Notes: generated from the letters alone by a model not told the origin. A stretch of DNA of 64,000 bases from Acidimicrobiaceae bacterium (GCA_027315315.1 DAHUYG010000015.1:1-64000), one strand, 5' to 3'; counted from the first letter of the stretch, positions 52,777-61,365 are shown. A program made the numbers and translations.

Positions 52777-54416
52777 TCGACGCCGAAGAGGTACGGGTAG
52801 AGCGGCTGGCCCCCGTGGTGGACCTCGACGGCGATGTCGGGGCACGAGTCGTGCAGCCACTCGGTGATCCGGCGGGTCTCGGCCGGCGAGGCATCTTCGC
52901 CCTCGATGATGGTGACGAGCTCGCGCTCGGCGACGAGCTGCGCGAGCAGCCCGCAGGCGGCGCCCGACGGCGAGTCGGCGATCGACACCACGCCGTCGCG
53001 GGTGAGCCCGATCCAGTCGCCCTCGCGCACCGGTCCGGCGTCGGTCGTCGCGTCGCGCACGGCCCGGGTCACCTCGCCCGGGCGCACCCGCTCGGCCGAG
53101 GCCGACATGGCACGCAGGTTGGGTTCGGCCTCCGAGGCGGGGTCGTAGGCGAGGAGCGCTGCGAAGCCCTCCACGATCGACTCAGTGGGCACGACGGCGA
53201 CGCGCTTCGCGCTCAGCTCGTTCACCCGCTCGGCCACCGGCCGGATGTTCTTGTTGTTGGGGAGGATGACGACCTCGCTGGCGTCGAGCGCGTCGACGAC
53301 GGCGAGGATCTCGGCGGTCGACGGGTTCATCGACTGGCCGCCGGACACGTGATGGTGCACCCCGAGCGAGCGGAAGATCCGTGCGATGCCCTCGCCGCTC
53401 ACGACCGCCACCACGTCGGTGGTGGGGACCTCGCCGGAGGGTTGGGGGGCGGCCTCGAGGGCGTGCTCGCGCACCCAGCGCTCCTCCTCGATCTGCTCGC
53501 TCAGGTCGGTGACCCGGATCTGGCTCGGGCGACCGCAGTCGAGCGCGGCCTCGATGGCGGCACCGATGTCGTCGGTGTGGATGTGACAGTTCCAGGTGCC
53601 TTCCCCGCCCACGACCACGATCGAGTCGCCGATGCCGGCCCAGACCTCCTTGAAGGCGGCGATGGTGTCCTCGGGGGCATGGAGGAAGTACATGACCTCG
53701 TAGCGCAGCTCGCTGGCGTCGGTCCCCGCGGTTCCGGGCGCCGCCACCAGGTCGGCCGGCACCCTCGCGAGCGGCGACGGCTCGGGCAGGGCGCGCCCGT
53801 CGAGCGCCGAGAGGAGGGCGTCGAGCAGCAGCAGGTAGCCGGCCCCTCCGGCGTCGACCACGCCGGCCTTGGCGAGGGCCGGCAGCATCGTGGGCGTCGC
53901 GTCGAGCGCCCGCTTGGCCGCGTCGCGCGCGACCTCGAGCGTGTGACAAAGGCCCCCTTCTCTCGCACACCCCTCCTCGGCCCCCTCGCCCGCCGCGTGG
54001 GCGACGGTGAGGATCGTGCCCTCGACCGGCTTCACGACCGCCTTGCGGGCCAGGGCCGCCGCCTCGACCAGCGCGCCGGCCACCTCGGGCGGCCCGACCC
54101 GCTCGGCCGCGGCGAAGCGCGAGGTCGCCCCCCGCAGGAGCTGGGACAGGATGACCCCCGAGTTGCCCCGGGCCCCCATGAGCGAGCCGTGGGCGACCGC
54201 GCCGCAGACCTCGGCCATCGGCGCCTCGGGTCCGAGGGCCGAGAGCTCGCCCACCACCGACTCGAGCGTCAGCATCATGTTGGTGCCGGTGTCGCCGTCG
54301 GGGACCGGGAAGACGTTCAGCCGGTTGATGACGTCCTGGTGGGTGCGCAGGGCGTCGCGGAAGCGGACCATCGCCTCGCGGACCACCGGCGCGGTCAGCT
54401 CGGCGGGGACCCCCAT
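52773..54416 (-). CDS. DAK2-domain protein, FakA/YloV family
   Basis: The 547-residue protein has an N-terminal Dak phosphatase-type kinase domain with NVFPVPDGDTGTNM (ATP/Mg site) and GARGNSGVILSQLLRG, then a middle region and a C-terminal domain (EVVILPNNKNIRPVAERV). FakA is the ATP-binding subunit of fatty-acid kinase in Gram-positive bacteria, working with FakB. No fakB is in the window, so the role is assigned by family only. It is coupled to recG. Confidence 0.88.
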   Translation of the reverse strand: MGVPAELTAPVVREAMVRFRDALRTHQDVINRLNVFPVPDGDTGTNMMLTLESVVGELSALGPEAPMAEVCGAVAHGSLMGARGNSGVILSQLLRGATSRFAAAERVGPPEVAGALVEAAALARKAVVKPVEGTILTVAHAAGEGAEEGCAREGGLCHTLEVARDAAKRALDATPTMLPALAKAGVVDAGGAGYLLLLDALLSALDGRALPEPSPLARVPADLVAAPGTAGTDASELRYEVMYFLHAPEDTIAAFKEVWAGIGDSIVVVGGEGTWNCHIHTDDIGAAIEAALDCGRPSQIRVTDLSEQIEEERWVREHALEAAPQPSGEVPTTDVVAVVSGEGIARIFRSLGVHHHVSGGQSMNPSTAEILAVVDALDASEVVILPNNKNIRPVAERVNELSAKRVAVVPTESIVEGFAALLAYDPASEAEPNLRAMSASAERVRPGEVTRAVRDATTDAGPVREGDWIGLTRDGVVSIADSPSGAACGLLAQLVAERELVTIIEGEDASPAETRRITEWLHDSCPDIAVEVHHGGQPLYPYLFGVE

Positions 54417-54427
54417 CGCAGCGATGC

Positions 54428-54433
54428 TAACCT
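54428..54433 (+). promoter_or_regulatory. Putative -10 hexamer (TAACCT) for rpmB
   Basis: TAACCT lies 72 nt before the rpmB ATG. The leader ends with AAGGGA, 7 nt before the start. Confidence 0.35.
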
Positions 54434-54505
54434 TGTCGCCGTTCTCGACGGCCGGGTCGTGGTCGTCGTCCGCCCGGATCCGGGCAGCTCAAGAAGGGAT
54501 CGGCC

Positions 54506-54718
54506 ATGGCATCGGTATGCGAGCTGTGCGGCAAGCGTCCCTCCTTCGGCATGCGCCTGAGCCACTCGCACCGGCGCACCAAGCGCCGCTGGAACCCCAA
54601 CGTGCAGCGGGTTCGCGCGATGGTCGAGGGGACCCCGCGCCGAGTGCACGTGTGCACGTCGTGCATCCGGGCCGGCCGCGTGGAGAAGCCTCCCCGGCGC
54701 TCCGTCCCGACCGCCTGA
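54506..54718 (+). CDS. rpmB: 50S ribosomal protein L28
   Basis: The 70-residue protein has ASVCELCGKRPSFGMRLSHSHRRTKRRWNPNVQRVRA and the second Cys pair in VCTSCIRAGRVEK. The two CxxC pairs mark the zinc-binding C+ form of L28. It stands alone and divergent from the recG operon, the usual rpmB/recG arrangement. Confidence 0.95.
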   Translation: MASVCELCGKRPSFGMRLSHSHRRTKRRWNPNVQRVRAMVEGTPRRVHVCTSCIRAGRVEKPPRRSVPTA

Positions 54719-54738
54719 GCGACCCCCGGGGGGTCCGC

Positions 54739-55686
54739 CTAGAGGCGGTGCTGGTAGCCGGATGCGTCGAGCGGCTGGTCGCCGAGCATGCGGCGGCTCG
54801 GATCGGCGTCGCAGGCCCCGATCCTGAGCGGGGCCCGCAGCCCCGCACCCTCGAAGGCCCGGGTCAGGGCCCCGGGGTCCCCGCTCGCCACGATCAGCTC
54901 GTAGTCCTCGCCGCCGCCGGTCGCGTCGGCGAGCGTCGCCCCGTCGGCGACCGGGACCCGGTCCACGACGAACCCGACCCCCGAGGCGTCGGCCAGACGG
55001 TGGAGGTCGAGCCCGAGGCCGTCCGAGACGTCCATCATGGCGCTGGCCCCGGCCGCCCGGGCGACCCGACCCGCCGCGAGCCGCGGCTCGGGCCGGCGGT
55101 AGGCGGCCGCCAGCGGGCCGCTCGAGCCGGCATCGGCGCGCAGCGCGCGCAGGCCGGCGGCCGAGGCCCCGAGCGGGCCGGTGACAAAGAGCGTGTCGCC
55201 CACCCGGGCGCCGCTGCGGAGCACCGCCGGCGCGCTCCCCTCGAGGCGCCCGAGCACGCTCACCGATACGACGAGCTGGCCGGCCGAGGTGAGGTCGCCG
55301 CCGACGACCGGGCACTCCCAGCGCTCGGCGGCCTCGGCCAGCCCGTCCACCAGCGCATCGACGTCGGTGCCGGGCGGGGCGCCCAGGGTCACCACGGCGC
55401 CCATCGGCACGCCCCCCATCGCAGCAACGTCGCTCACCGCGACGCTAAGGGCCTTCCACCCGACGTCCGCGTGGGTGACGAGTGCGAGGTCCACGTGCAC
55501 GCCCTCGACGACGGCGTCGGTGGTGAACAGGATCGCCGGACCCCCGGCGCCCGGGGCCGCCAGGAGCACCGCTGCGTCGTCGCCGGCCCAGGTCTCCCCG
55601 GGCGGGGGCGCTCCCAGCCGGCTCCGCAGGCGGCTTCCGATACGCTGCAGGACGGCATCTTCGCCGGTTGGTAGACGGTCACCCAT
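54739..55686 (-). CDS. thiL: Thiamine-monophosphate kinase
   Basis: The 315-residue enzyme phosphorylates thiamine monophosphate to the cofactor. It shows WAGDDAAVLLAA and LFTTDAVVEGVHVDLA at the ATP/metal site, then SVAVSDVAAMGGVPMGAVVTLG, VVGGDLTSAG, MMDVSDGLGLDL and GGGEDYELIV. No other thi gene is in the window. It faces away from pckG with a 116-bp shared upstream region. Confidence 0.93.
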   Translation of the reverse strand: MGDRLPTGEDAVLQRIGSRLRSRLGAPPPGETWAGDDAAVLLAAPGAGGPAILFTTDAVVEGVHVDLALVTHADVGWKALSVAVSDVAAMGGVPMGAVVTLGAPPGTDVDALVDGLAEAAERWECPVVGGDLTSAGQLVVSVSVLGRLEGSAPAVLRSGARVGDTLFVTGPLGASAAGLRALRADAGSSGPLAAAYRRPEPRLAAGRVARAAGASAMMDVSDGLGLDLHRLADASGVGFVVDRVPVADGATLADATGGGEDYELIVASGDPGALTRAFEGAGLRAPLRIGACDADPSRRMLGDQPLDASGYQHRL

Positions 55687-55802
55687 CTCGGGTAGCTGTT
55701 TTGGGGTGGACCACCGTCCATGCCTAGCATTGTCGGCTACCCGTAACTCCTGGCCGAACCCAAGACCCAACCGAACGAGTCCTCCGAGGAAGGTGTGACC
55801 GG

Positions 55803-57605
55803 ATGCCCTCGACCACCAGCGCTCCAACAGCCAACAAGAAGCTGATCGACTGGGTGGACGAGATCGCAGCACTCACCACCCCGGAACGCATCGAATGGTG
55901 CGACGGCTCGGCCGAGGAGTACGACCGGCTCGCGCAGCTGCTCGTGGACCAGGGCACCTTCACCAAGCTGTCGGAGGCCAAGCGCCCGAACAGCTACTGG
56001 TGCCGCTCGGATCCCGGCGACGTGGCCCGGGTGGAGGACCGCACCTTCATCTGCTCGGCCGAGGAGATCGACGCCGGCCCGAACAACAACTGGCGGGACC
56101 CCGAAGAGATGCGGGCCGAGCTCCGCTCGCTCTTCGAGGGCTCGATGCGCGGCCGCACCATGTACGTGGTGCCCTTCTCCATGGGCCCGCTCGGCTCGGA
56201 CAAGGCCCACATCGGCGTGCAGCTCACCGACTCGCCCTACGTGGTGGTCTCGATGCGGATCATGACCCGCATGGGCGCCGGCGCCCTCGAGGTGCTCGGG
56301 GCCGAGGGTGAGTTCGTGCCGTGCCTGCATTCGGTCGGCGCACCGCTCGAGCACGGCCAGGCCGACGTGCCCTGGCCGTGCGACGCCGAGAACAAGTACA
56401 TCGTCCATTTCCCCGAGACCCGGGAGATCGTCTCCTACGGGTCGGGCTACGGCGGCAACGCGCTGTTGGGCAAGAAGTGCTTCGCGCTGCGCATCGCCTC
56501 GGTCATCGCCCGGGACGACGGCTGGCTGGCCGAGCACATGCTGATCGTGAAGCTGACCTCGCCCGAGGGCGAGACCCGCTACGTGACGGGCGCGTTCCCA
56601 TCTGCGTGCGGCAAGACCAACCTCGCCATGCTCATCCCGACCCTGCCGGGCTGGAAGGTCGAGACGATCGGCGACGACATCTGTTGGATGAAGTTCGACG
56701 CCGAGGGCCGGCTGCGGGCCATCAACCCCGAGGCCGGGTTCTTCGGGGTGGCGCCCGGGACCAACAACACGACCAACCCGAACGCCATGTTGACCCTCGC
56801 TGCCAACTGCATCTTCACCAACACCGCGATGACCGGCGACGGCGACATCTGGTGGGAGGGCATGGACGGGCCGCCCGAGCACCTGACCGACTGGCTGGGC
56901 GAGGACTGGACCCCCGAGAAGGGCACCCCCGCCGCGCACCCCAACGCCCGCTTCACCGCGCCGGCCGCCCAGGACCCGGCGATCGCGCCCGAGTGGGAGG
57001 ACCCCGAGGGCGTGCCGATCTCGGCGGTGCTCTTCGGCGGGCGGCGGGCATCGGTCGTCCCGCTCGTCGTGCAGTCCTTCGACTGGGAGCACGGCGTGTT
57101 CCTCGGCTCGATCATGGCCTCGGAGACCACGGCGGCGGCCGCCGGCAAGGTCGGCAAGCTCCGCCGGGACCCCTTCGCCATGCTGCCCTTCTGCGGCTAC
57201 AACATGGCCCACTACTTCGCTCACTGGCTCTCGATCGGCGCCAACGCCGATCGAGAGAAGCTCCCGAAGCTCTTCTACGTCAACTGGTTCCGCCGGGACC
57301 GAGACGGCCGGTTCCTCTGGCCGGGATTCGGCGACAACTCCCGGGTCCTCGAGTGGGTGTTCGACCGCGCGAGCGGGCGCGGCGAGGCGTTCGAGACGCC
57401 CATCGGCTGGGTCCCCGCCCCCGGCGCCATCAACATCGAGGGCACCGAGGTGTCCAAGGAGGACATGGACGAGCTGCTCAGGGTCGACCACGAGGAGTGG
57501 CGCCAAGAGGTCCCGCTCATCCGGGAGCACTACGCCCAGTTCGCCGACCACCTGCCCAGCGAGCTGGCCCGCACCGTCGACGCCCTCGAAGAGCGGCTGG
57601 GCTGA
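55803..57605 (+). CDS. pckG: GTP-dependent phosphoenolpyruvate carboxykinase
   Basis: The 600-residue enzyme makes PEP from oxaloacetate for gluconeogenesis. The GTP form is recognised by [20 protein letters not shown], the P-loop [13 protein letters not shown] with the reactive Cys, the metal site [21 protein letters not shown], and the GTP-binding [10 protein letters not shown] and RVLEW segments. AGGAAGG lies upstream of the start. Regulation is not evident beyond a -10-like TAGCAT at about 55726. Confidence 0.97.
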   Translation: MPSTTSAPTANKKLIDWVDEIAALTTPERIEWCDGSAEEYDRLAQLLVDQGTFTKLSEAKRPNSYWCRSDPGDVARVEDRTFICSAEEIDAGPNNNWRDPEEMRAELRSLFEGSMRGRTMYVVPFSMGPLGSDKAHIGVQLTDSPYVVVSMRIMTRMGAGALEVLGAEGEFVPCLHSVGAPLEHGQADVPWPCDAENKYIVHFPETREIVSYGSGYGGNALLGKKCFALRIASVIARDDGWLAEHMLIVKLTSPEGETRYVTGAFPSACGKTNLAMLIPTLPGWKVETIGDDICWMKFDAEGRLRAINPEAGFFGVAPGTNNTTNPNAMLTLAANCIFTNTAMTGDGDIWWEGMDGPPEHLTDWLGEDWTPEKGTPAAHPNARFTAPAAQDPAIAPEWEDPEGVPISAVLFGGRRASVVPLVVQSFDWEHGVFLGSIMASETTAAAAGKVGKLRRDPFAMLPFCGYNMAHYFAHWLSIGANADREKLPKLFYVNWFRRDRDGRFLWPGFGDNSRVLEWVFDRASGRGEAFETPIGWVPAPGAINIEGTEVSKEDMDELLRVDHEEWRQEVPLIREHYAQFADHLPSELARTVDALEERLG

Positions 57606-57617
57606 GGCCGACGCCGG

Positions 57618-58223
57618 TCAGTCGCCGTTGCGATACCCGGGCCGCAGGGCGGTGATCTCGCCCTTGGCCCGCGCCACCTCGTGGACGAGCCCGAGGGCGA
57701 TCGCCTCCTCGGCCCCGAGATAAGGGCCACCCGACAGCACCGCCTCGAGCGCCTCGGCCGGCATCTTGAGGGCCCAGCCAAGCCGCTCGCAGTAGCGGGC
57801 CCACCGACGGCGGCGGTCCTCGAGCCACCGCTCGACGGTCGTGGCGTCCCCGGAGAACGACGCCTCGGGCTCGCAGAGATGGAAGCGAGCGTTGGGCATG
57901 GCGACCCTTCGCTGGCATGCGGCGAGCACCCCGACCGCCGGACCTCCGACCAGGCCCATCGCCACCCCGGTCACGCCCACGCCCATGGTGTCGATGACGT
58001 CCATCACGCCCATCGCCGCGCCGAGGTCCCCGTTCGGGCAGCCGACGTGCAGCTGGACGACCGAGTCACCGGTCGCGTCGAGCGTCATGAGCTCCATCGC
58101 GGCCTGCCCGGCGGACTGGTCGCTGAGCGCCCCGCTCAAGAACACGGTCCGCTGGTCGAACATGCGGGCGCGCAGCGACGCGCCCCAGTCGCTCGGCTCG
58201 GGCGGGAAGCTCGCGAAGCTCAC
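57618..58223 (-). CDS. Catalytically dead ClpP-like protein (ClpR-type)
   Basis: The 201-residue protein aligns over its whole length with ClpP. It keeps the handle region and the MPNAR segment. All three catalytic residues are replaced. The Ser of the AASMG motif is Gly94 (VGGPA), the His of the IHQP motif is Cys117 (HLCEP), and the Asp region before the AEEA helix reads SGGPYLG. The oxyanion SPGG is CPNG. It cannot be a Ser protease. The GTG start overlaps the xre stop by 4 nt. A non-catalytic ring partner for the true ClpP at 60629 is the natural suggestion. Confidence 0.8.
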   Translation of the reverse strand: MSFASFPPEPSDWGASLRARMFDQRTVFLSGALSDQSAGQAAMELMTLDATGDSVVQLHVGCPNGDLGAAMGVMDVIDTMGVGVTGVAMGLVGGPAVGVLAACQRRVAMPNARFHLCEPEASFSGDATTVERWLEDRRRRWARYCERLGWALKMPAEALEAVLSGGPYLGAEEAIALGLVHEVARAKGEITALRPGYRNGD

Positions 58224-58477
58224 GACTCGGACACGCTCCAGGTCACGAGCGACCCGAGTGCGGCCGCGTAGCGCTCGAGGGTGGAGAGCCGGATGTCGCC
58301 CTGGCCGGCCTCGAGGCGGGCCACCGCCGACTGGCTGGTCCCCATCCGCGCCGCGACCTGGGTCTGGGAGAGCCCGAGCTCGCGACGCCGGGTCACCAGC
58401 TCCTTCCCGAGGGCGCGCCGGCGCTCGGCCATCTGGGCGAACCCGGGGAACACCGTCTCGTGCCGTCGGTCGGACAC
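58220..58477 (-). CDS. XRE-family (Cro/CI-type) transcriptional regulator
   Basis: The 85-residue protein is a single helix-turn-helix domain: ALGKELVTRRRELGLSQTQVAARMGTSQSAVARLEAGQGDIRLSTLERYAAALG. I use the GTG at 58477; it sits 7 nt behind a TATCCT hexamer on the minus strand. A TTG at 58483 is an alternative. It is translationally coupled to the ClpP-like gene. The neighbouring palindrome, now split by an insertion element, is its most likely binding site. Confidence 0.88.
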   Translation of the reverse strand: MSDRRHETVFPGFAQMAERRRALGKELVTRRRELGLSQTQVAARMGTSQSAVARLEAGQGDIRLSTLERYAAALGSLVTWSVSES

Positions 58478-58481
58478 GCCC

Positions 58482-58501
58482 AAGAGGATATCTCACATTT
58501 G
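58482..58501. promoter_or_regulatory. Left half of the split palindromic operator, with target duplication
   Basis: AAGAGGATATCTCA (58482-58495) is the left arm of a perfect palindrome whose right arm is at 60588-60601. CACATTTG (58494-58501) is the left copy of the 8-bp target duplication. On the minus strand the arm contains TATCCT, a -10-like box for xre. Confidence 0.85.
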
Positions 58502-58527
58502 GGCAACTATCCCATCTCTGCATAGGC
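58502..58527 (+). repeat. Left terminal inverted repeat of the IS1595-type element
   Basis: The left end begins GGCAACTATCCC and ends CTGCATAGGC. It matches the inverted right end at 20 of 26 positions. Confidence 0.85.
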
Positions 58528-58582
58528 GACGCGAATACTTCCGCACACCTTGGCAAGGAGATGCAGGGTGGGTGATCTACTC

Positions 58583-59431
58583 CTAGCCCTCCGACGGCGC
58601 CTGAGCGCCGTCCGTCGTCACGTGGCGATCAAGGTCCAAAAGCTGCCATTCATCGGGCGTAGGCACGTTTCGAGTGCTGAACCTTTCGAGCGCGTCCCAA
58701 CCGAGCACCTTCGGCGGGGGCCACGGGCACTTTGGGGTCGGAGGGAAGATGCACGTCGCGATGTCGAATGGCAATTCGATTTGGGTGGGTACGACGAGGC
58801 GATGCAGCGCCCCATAGTCCGTGGGTGGAGGCTCGCGTCTCATGATCTGGACCACGACGCAGCCCACCTGAACGGTGTGAAAGTGGAATTGGAAAGTTTC
58901 GTTGCCATTCACGGTCATCCGCACCCTGGCGGCGTTGTAGTGCATCGGTGGAATGCGGCCAAAAATGGCAGCAACGAAGACGTTGAATGAGGCAGGTGGC
59001 CGCAGTTGCTCTCGGACGATTTCAGCCTCGGGCTTAGGGAAACGGTCCTCCTCTTTGCTCAAGGTGGCGTCAAGAACAATGGCAGTTTTCGTGGCCCACG
59101 TAGCAATCAAAATTTCCTCAGGTGGCCCGATGGTGGTCGCCTTCCCTTGGATGAGGGGCAACAGGACGGGCTTGGCTTCTCTTTCCAGCTTGGCCATCCA
59201 GCCGGTGTTACAGCCATGACAGACCTTGCGGGTCGTAGCAGACGCCAGCGCTGGGGCGCTCCAGGTGTGCTCGGTGACTCCCTCCTCATTGGCGATGTGG
59301 CGAGACAACAACGGCGTGTCATTTGCCGATGCCTTGTCAAACGTGAAGATGCCGGGCTGATTCAGCCAATCGGAGAACAGGTGCTCCGCCGATCGCGCCT
59401 CCTTTGGGCAGAAGATGCAAACCCGCGCCAT
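58583..59431 (-). CDS. HNH-like zinc-binding passenger protein of the insertion element
   Basis: The 282-residue protein has a CxxC pair at the N-terminus (ARVCIFCPKEARSAEHLFSDWL) and a second pair with an invariant-looking CHGCNTGWMAKLE near residue 72, together a treble-clef zinc site as in HNH nucleases. The rest shows no known domain. An exact nuclease residue set is not certain, so endonuclease activity is only possible. Its start is 20 bp from the divergent small gene. It is not needed for transposition in simple IS1595 elements. Confidence 0.65.
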   Translation of the reverse strand: MARVCIFCPKEARSAEHLFSDWLNQPGIFTFDKASANDTPLLSRHIANEEGVTEHTWSAPALASATTRKVCHGCNTGWMAKLEREAKPVLLPLIQGKATTIGPPEEILIATWATKTAIVLDATLSKEEDRFPKPEAEIVREQLRPPASFNVFVAAIFGRIPPMHYNAARVRMTVNGNETFQFHFHTVQVGCVVVQIMRREPPPTDYGALHRLVVPTQIELPFDIATCIFPPTPKCPWPPPKVLGWDALERFSTRNVPTPDEWQLLDLDRHVTTDGAQAPSEG

Positions 59432-59451
59432 CGATCTAACCTGGAGGTGTC

Positions 59452-59619
59452 ATGCCAGACGAACCGGACGATCGTCCGACCCAGCACACCGAGAAGGGCC
59501 TGGAGATTCCGGTCCCCACACGAGAAGAAGTCTTCCGTGACCTGGAGAAGGTCACCAAGCCCAAGCGTCGGCCGTCAACCAGCCGCGTCCGACACCCGCG
59601 CCGCCCGAAGGAGCAATAG
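59452..59619 (+). CDS. Small basic protein of the insertion element (55 residues)
   Basis: The short frame has a strong GGAGGT ribosome-binding site about 4 nt before its ATG. The product is acidic at the start and ends in a Lys/Arg-rich tail (TKPKRRPSTSRVRHPRRP). The middle contains IPVPTREEVFRDLEKV. Its last 45 bp overlap the 3' end of the transposase gene on the other strand. The function is unknown; a DNA- or RNA-binding accessory is one reading of the basic tail. Confidence 0.5.
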   Translation: MPDEPDDRPTQHTEKGLEIPVPTREEVFRDLEKVTKPKRRPSTSRVRHPRRPKEQ

Positions 59620-60534
59620 GGCAAACATCGCCCTGCGGTCGTTGCGGTGGTTGTACCGCCAGACGTACTCGTTCAAGTACCCCTGTAGCCACTTGGGGGA
59701 AACCGCGTGATGGGTCCCCGATATACCGCGCTTCACCAGCGACCAGAAGCCGTCGATGGTTTGAGTGTGCACGTCCCCGTCCACGTAGATCCGGGCCGAG
59801 TGGTCGATGGCGTGGTGGTCGTAGCCCTTCTCGCCAATCGAGTGGTACTGCTTGGCCTGGTCGGTGTAGAGGGTCGATCCGGTCACGACGGTCTTGGTGA
59901 CCTCGCCCTGCAGGGTCGATCCGTAGTTGCTCGGGATGACGCGAGCCTGCACGCGGCCCTTGCGCTCGACCGCCCCGAACACCATCGTCTTGGAGTTGCG
60001 GTGCCGCACGCGGGCCTCAGGGGTCCGCTGGTCGGCCAGCCGGGGACGACCGCCCACGTACATCTCGTCGGCTTCTACGTGGCCTTCGAGCTTGCAGGGG
60101 TTGTCGTCCATCAGTTCGTTTCGGATGAGGGTGAACATCCGCCATGCGGTCTTGTACGTGACTCCCAGCTCGCGCTCAAGCTGCTTGGCCGAGATGCCAC
60201 AACGAGTGCTGGTCATGAGGTACATGGCGTGGAACCACAGGTGAAGCGCCGTCGAGGACTTGTGAAAGATCGTCCCCGCTGTCGGGTACATCTGGTGGCC
60301 ACAGGCCGTGCAGGTCCACGCCTGGCGCTGCTGCTTGCCGAAGTAGCGGCGGAAGGGCCGGATGCACTCGCACCGCTCGCAGTGCGCCTCGTCGTCACCC
60401 AGGTTGAACCGGGTGTTCCAGAGCCACACGAGACAGGTCTCGTCGTCAGGGAACATGCGGGCGAACTCCATGACCGAGAAGTCCGAGTCCGAGGAGGCTG
60501 CTCTTTGTGGGTTTTTACGCATTCCCGGTGCCAT
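59575..60534 (-). CDS. IS1595-family (ISXO2-like) transposase
   Basis: The 319-residue transposase has an N-terminal zinc ribbon (Cys52/Cys55 and Cys75/Cys78, with YPTAGTIFHKS following) and a DDE-type core: ADEMYVGGR with Asp156, LYTDQAKQY with Asp225, and HTQTIDGFWSLVKRG with Lys268. Many relatives have HTNTIEGFW at the last block; here it reads Gln and Asp at two of these places, so activity may be altered. The ATG is 47 bp inside the right end. Confidence 0.9.
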   Translation of the reverse strand: MAPGMRKNPQRAASSDSDFSVMEFARMFPDDETCLVWLWNTRFNLGDDEAHCERCECIRPFRRYFGKQQRQAWTCTACGHQMYPTAGTIFHKSSTALHLWFHAMYLMTSTRCGISAKQLERELGVTYKTAWRMFTLIRNELMDDNPCKLEGHVEADEMYVGGRPRLADQRTPEARVRHRNSKTMVFGAVERKGRVQARVIPSNYGSTLQGEVTKTVVTGSTLYTDQAKQYHSIGEKGYDHHAIDHSARIYVDGDVHTQTIDGFWSLVKRGISGTHHAVSPKWLQGYLNEYVWRYNHRNDRRAMFALLLLRAARVSDAAG

Positions 60535-60555
60535 GTGTCCAGTATGACACGCAGG

Positions 60556-60581
60556 ACCTATGCAGTCAAGGGATACTTACC
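60556..60581 (-). repeat. Right terminal inverted repeat of the IS1595-type element
   Basis: On the minus strand it begins GGTAAGTATCCC and ends CTGCATAGGT, mirroring the left end. Confidence 0.85.
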
Positions 60582-60601
60582 CACATTTGAGATATCCTCT
60601 T
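60582..60601. promoter_or_regulatory. Right half of the split palindromic operator, with target duplication
   Basis: CACATTTG (60582-60589) is the right copy of the target duplication. TGAGATATCCTCTT (60588-60601) is the right arm. It contains TATCCT (60593-60598), a -10-like box pointing at clpP. Confidence 0.85.
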
Positions 60602-60628
60602 CGAGATGACCCCCTGGAAGGAGAAGCC

Positions 60629-61261
60629 ATGACCTCGCGCTTCACGCTCATCCCCACCGTGATCGACGAGGGCACCCGGGGTGACCGGATGTTCGACCTC
60701 TACTCGCTCCTCTTGCGCGAGCGCATCGTCTTCCTCGGACAGGAGATCGACGACCAGATCGCCAACGTCATCATCACCCAGCTCCTCTACCTCGAGGCCC
60801 AGGACCCCGAGAAGGACATCCACCTCTACGTGAACTCGCCCGGCGGCCAGGCCTACGCAGGCATGGCCATCTACGACGTGATCCAGCACATCCGGCCCGA
60901 CGTGGCCACGACGTGCGTCGGCATGGGGATGTCGGCCGCGGCGATGATCCTGTGCGCGGGCGCCCCGAAGAAGCGCTTCGCCCTCCCCAACTCGCGCATC
61001 ATGATCCACCAGGGTTCGGCAGGCACCCGGGGGGCGCCGAGCGACATGGAGATCCAGCTGCGCGAGGTGCTCGCCACGACCCGGCGGATGGCCGAGATCA
61101 TCGCCCACCACACGGGCCAGCCGGTCGAGAAGGTCGAGAAGGACATCGACCGCGACTACTTCATGTCGGCCGAGGAAGCGCTCGCCTACGGGATGATCGA
61201 CGAGATCATGACGCCCCGCCGGGGCCTCGGCGCCGTCCTCGAGATCGCCGCCGCGAGCTGA
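60629..61261 (+). CDS. clpP: ATP-dependent Clp protease proteolytic subunit ClpP
   Basis: The 210-residue protein has the complete triad: Ser102 in GMSAAAM, His127 in IMIHQG and Asp176 in DRDYFM, together with the SPGG oxyanion loop. The N-terminal axial loop (IPTVIDEGTRGDRMFD) is present. The ATG at 60629 has GGAAGGAG 5 nt upstream. It faces the xre/pseudo-ClpP pair, with an insertion element now between them. No clpX or clpC is nearby. Confidence 0.95.
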   Translation: MTSRFTLIPTVIDEGTRGDRMFDLYSLLLRERIVFLGQEIDDQIANVIITQLLYLEAQDPEKDIHLYVNSPGGQAYAGMAIYDVIQHIRPDVATTCVGMGMSAAAMILCAGAPKKRFALPNSRIMIHQGSAGTRGAPSDMEIQLREVLATTRRMAEIIAHHTGQPVEKVEKDIDRDYFMSAEEALAYGMIDEIMTPRRGLGAVLEIAAAS

Positions 61262-61365
61262 CATCGCTCCGGGTTGCCCCCCCGGCGCGTCCGGGTAGGT
61301 TGAAGAGCCGCCGCGGGGCGGCTGGAGCGCCGGGAAGCCTGGTCAGCACGAACGCTGGAGGAGAC

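Larger units (their letters stand above)
58502..60581. mobile_element. IS1595-family insertion element with passenger genes
   Basis: The 2,080-bp element is bounded by 26-bp imperfect inverted repeats beginning GG and flanked by an exact 8-bp duplication, CACATTTG, as expected of IS1595-type transposition. It carries a transposase (minus strand), an HNH-like zinc-binding passenger (minus) and a 55-residue protein (plus). Its base composition is less GC-rich than the host genes. It sits in the former promoter gap between xre and clpP. Confidence 0.9.

Noticed and set aside
58482-60601. Similar sequences in front of xre and clpP first looked like duplicated promoters
   Set aside because: They resolve exactly into palindrome arms, an 8-bp duplication and the element's terminal repeats.
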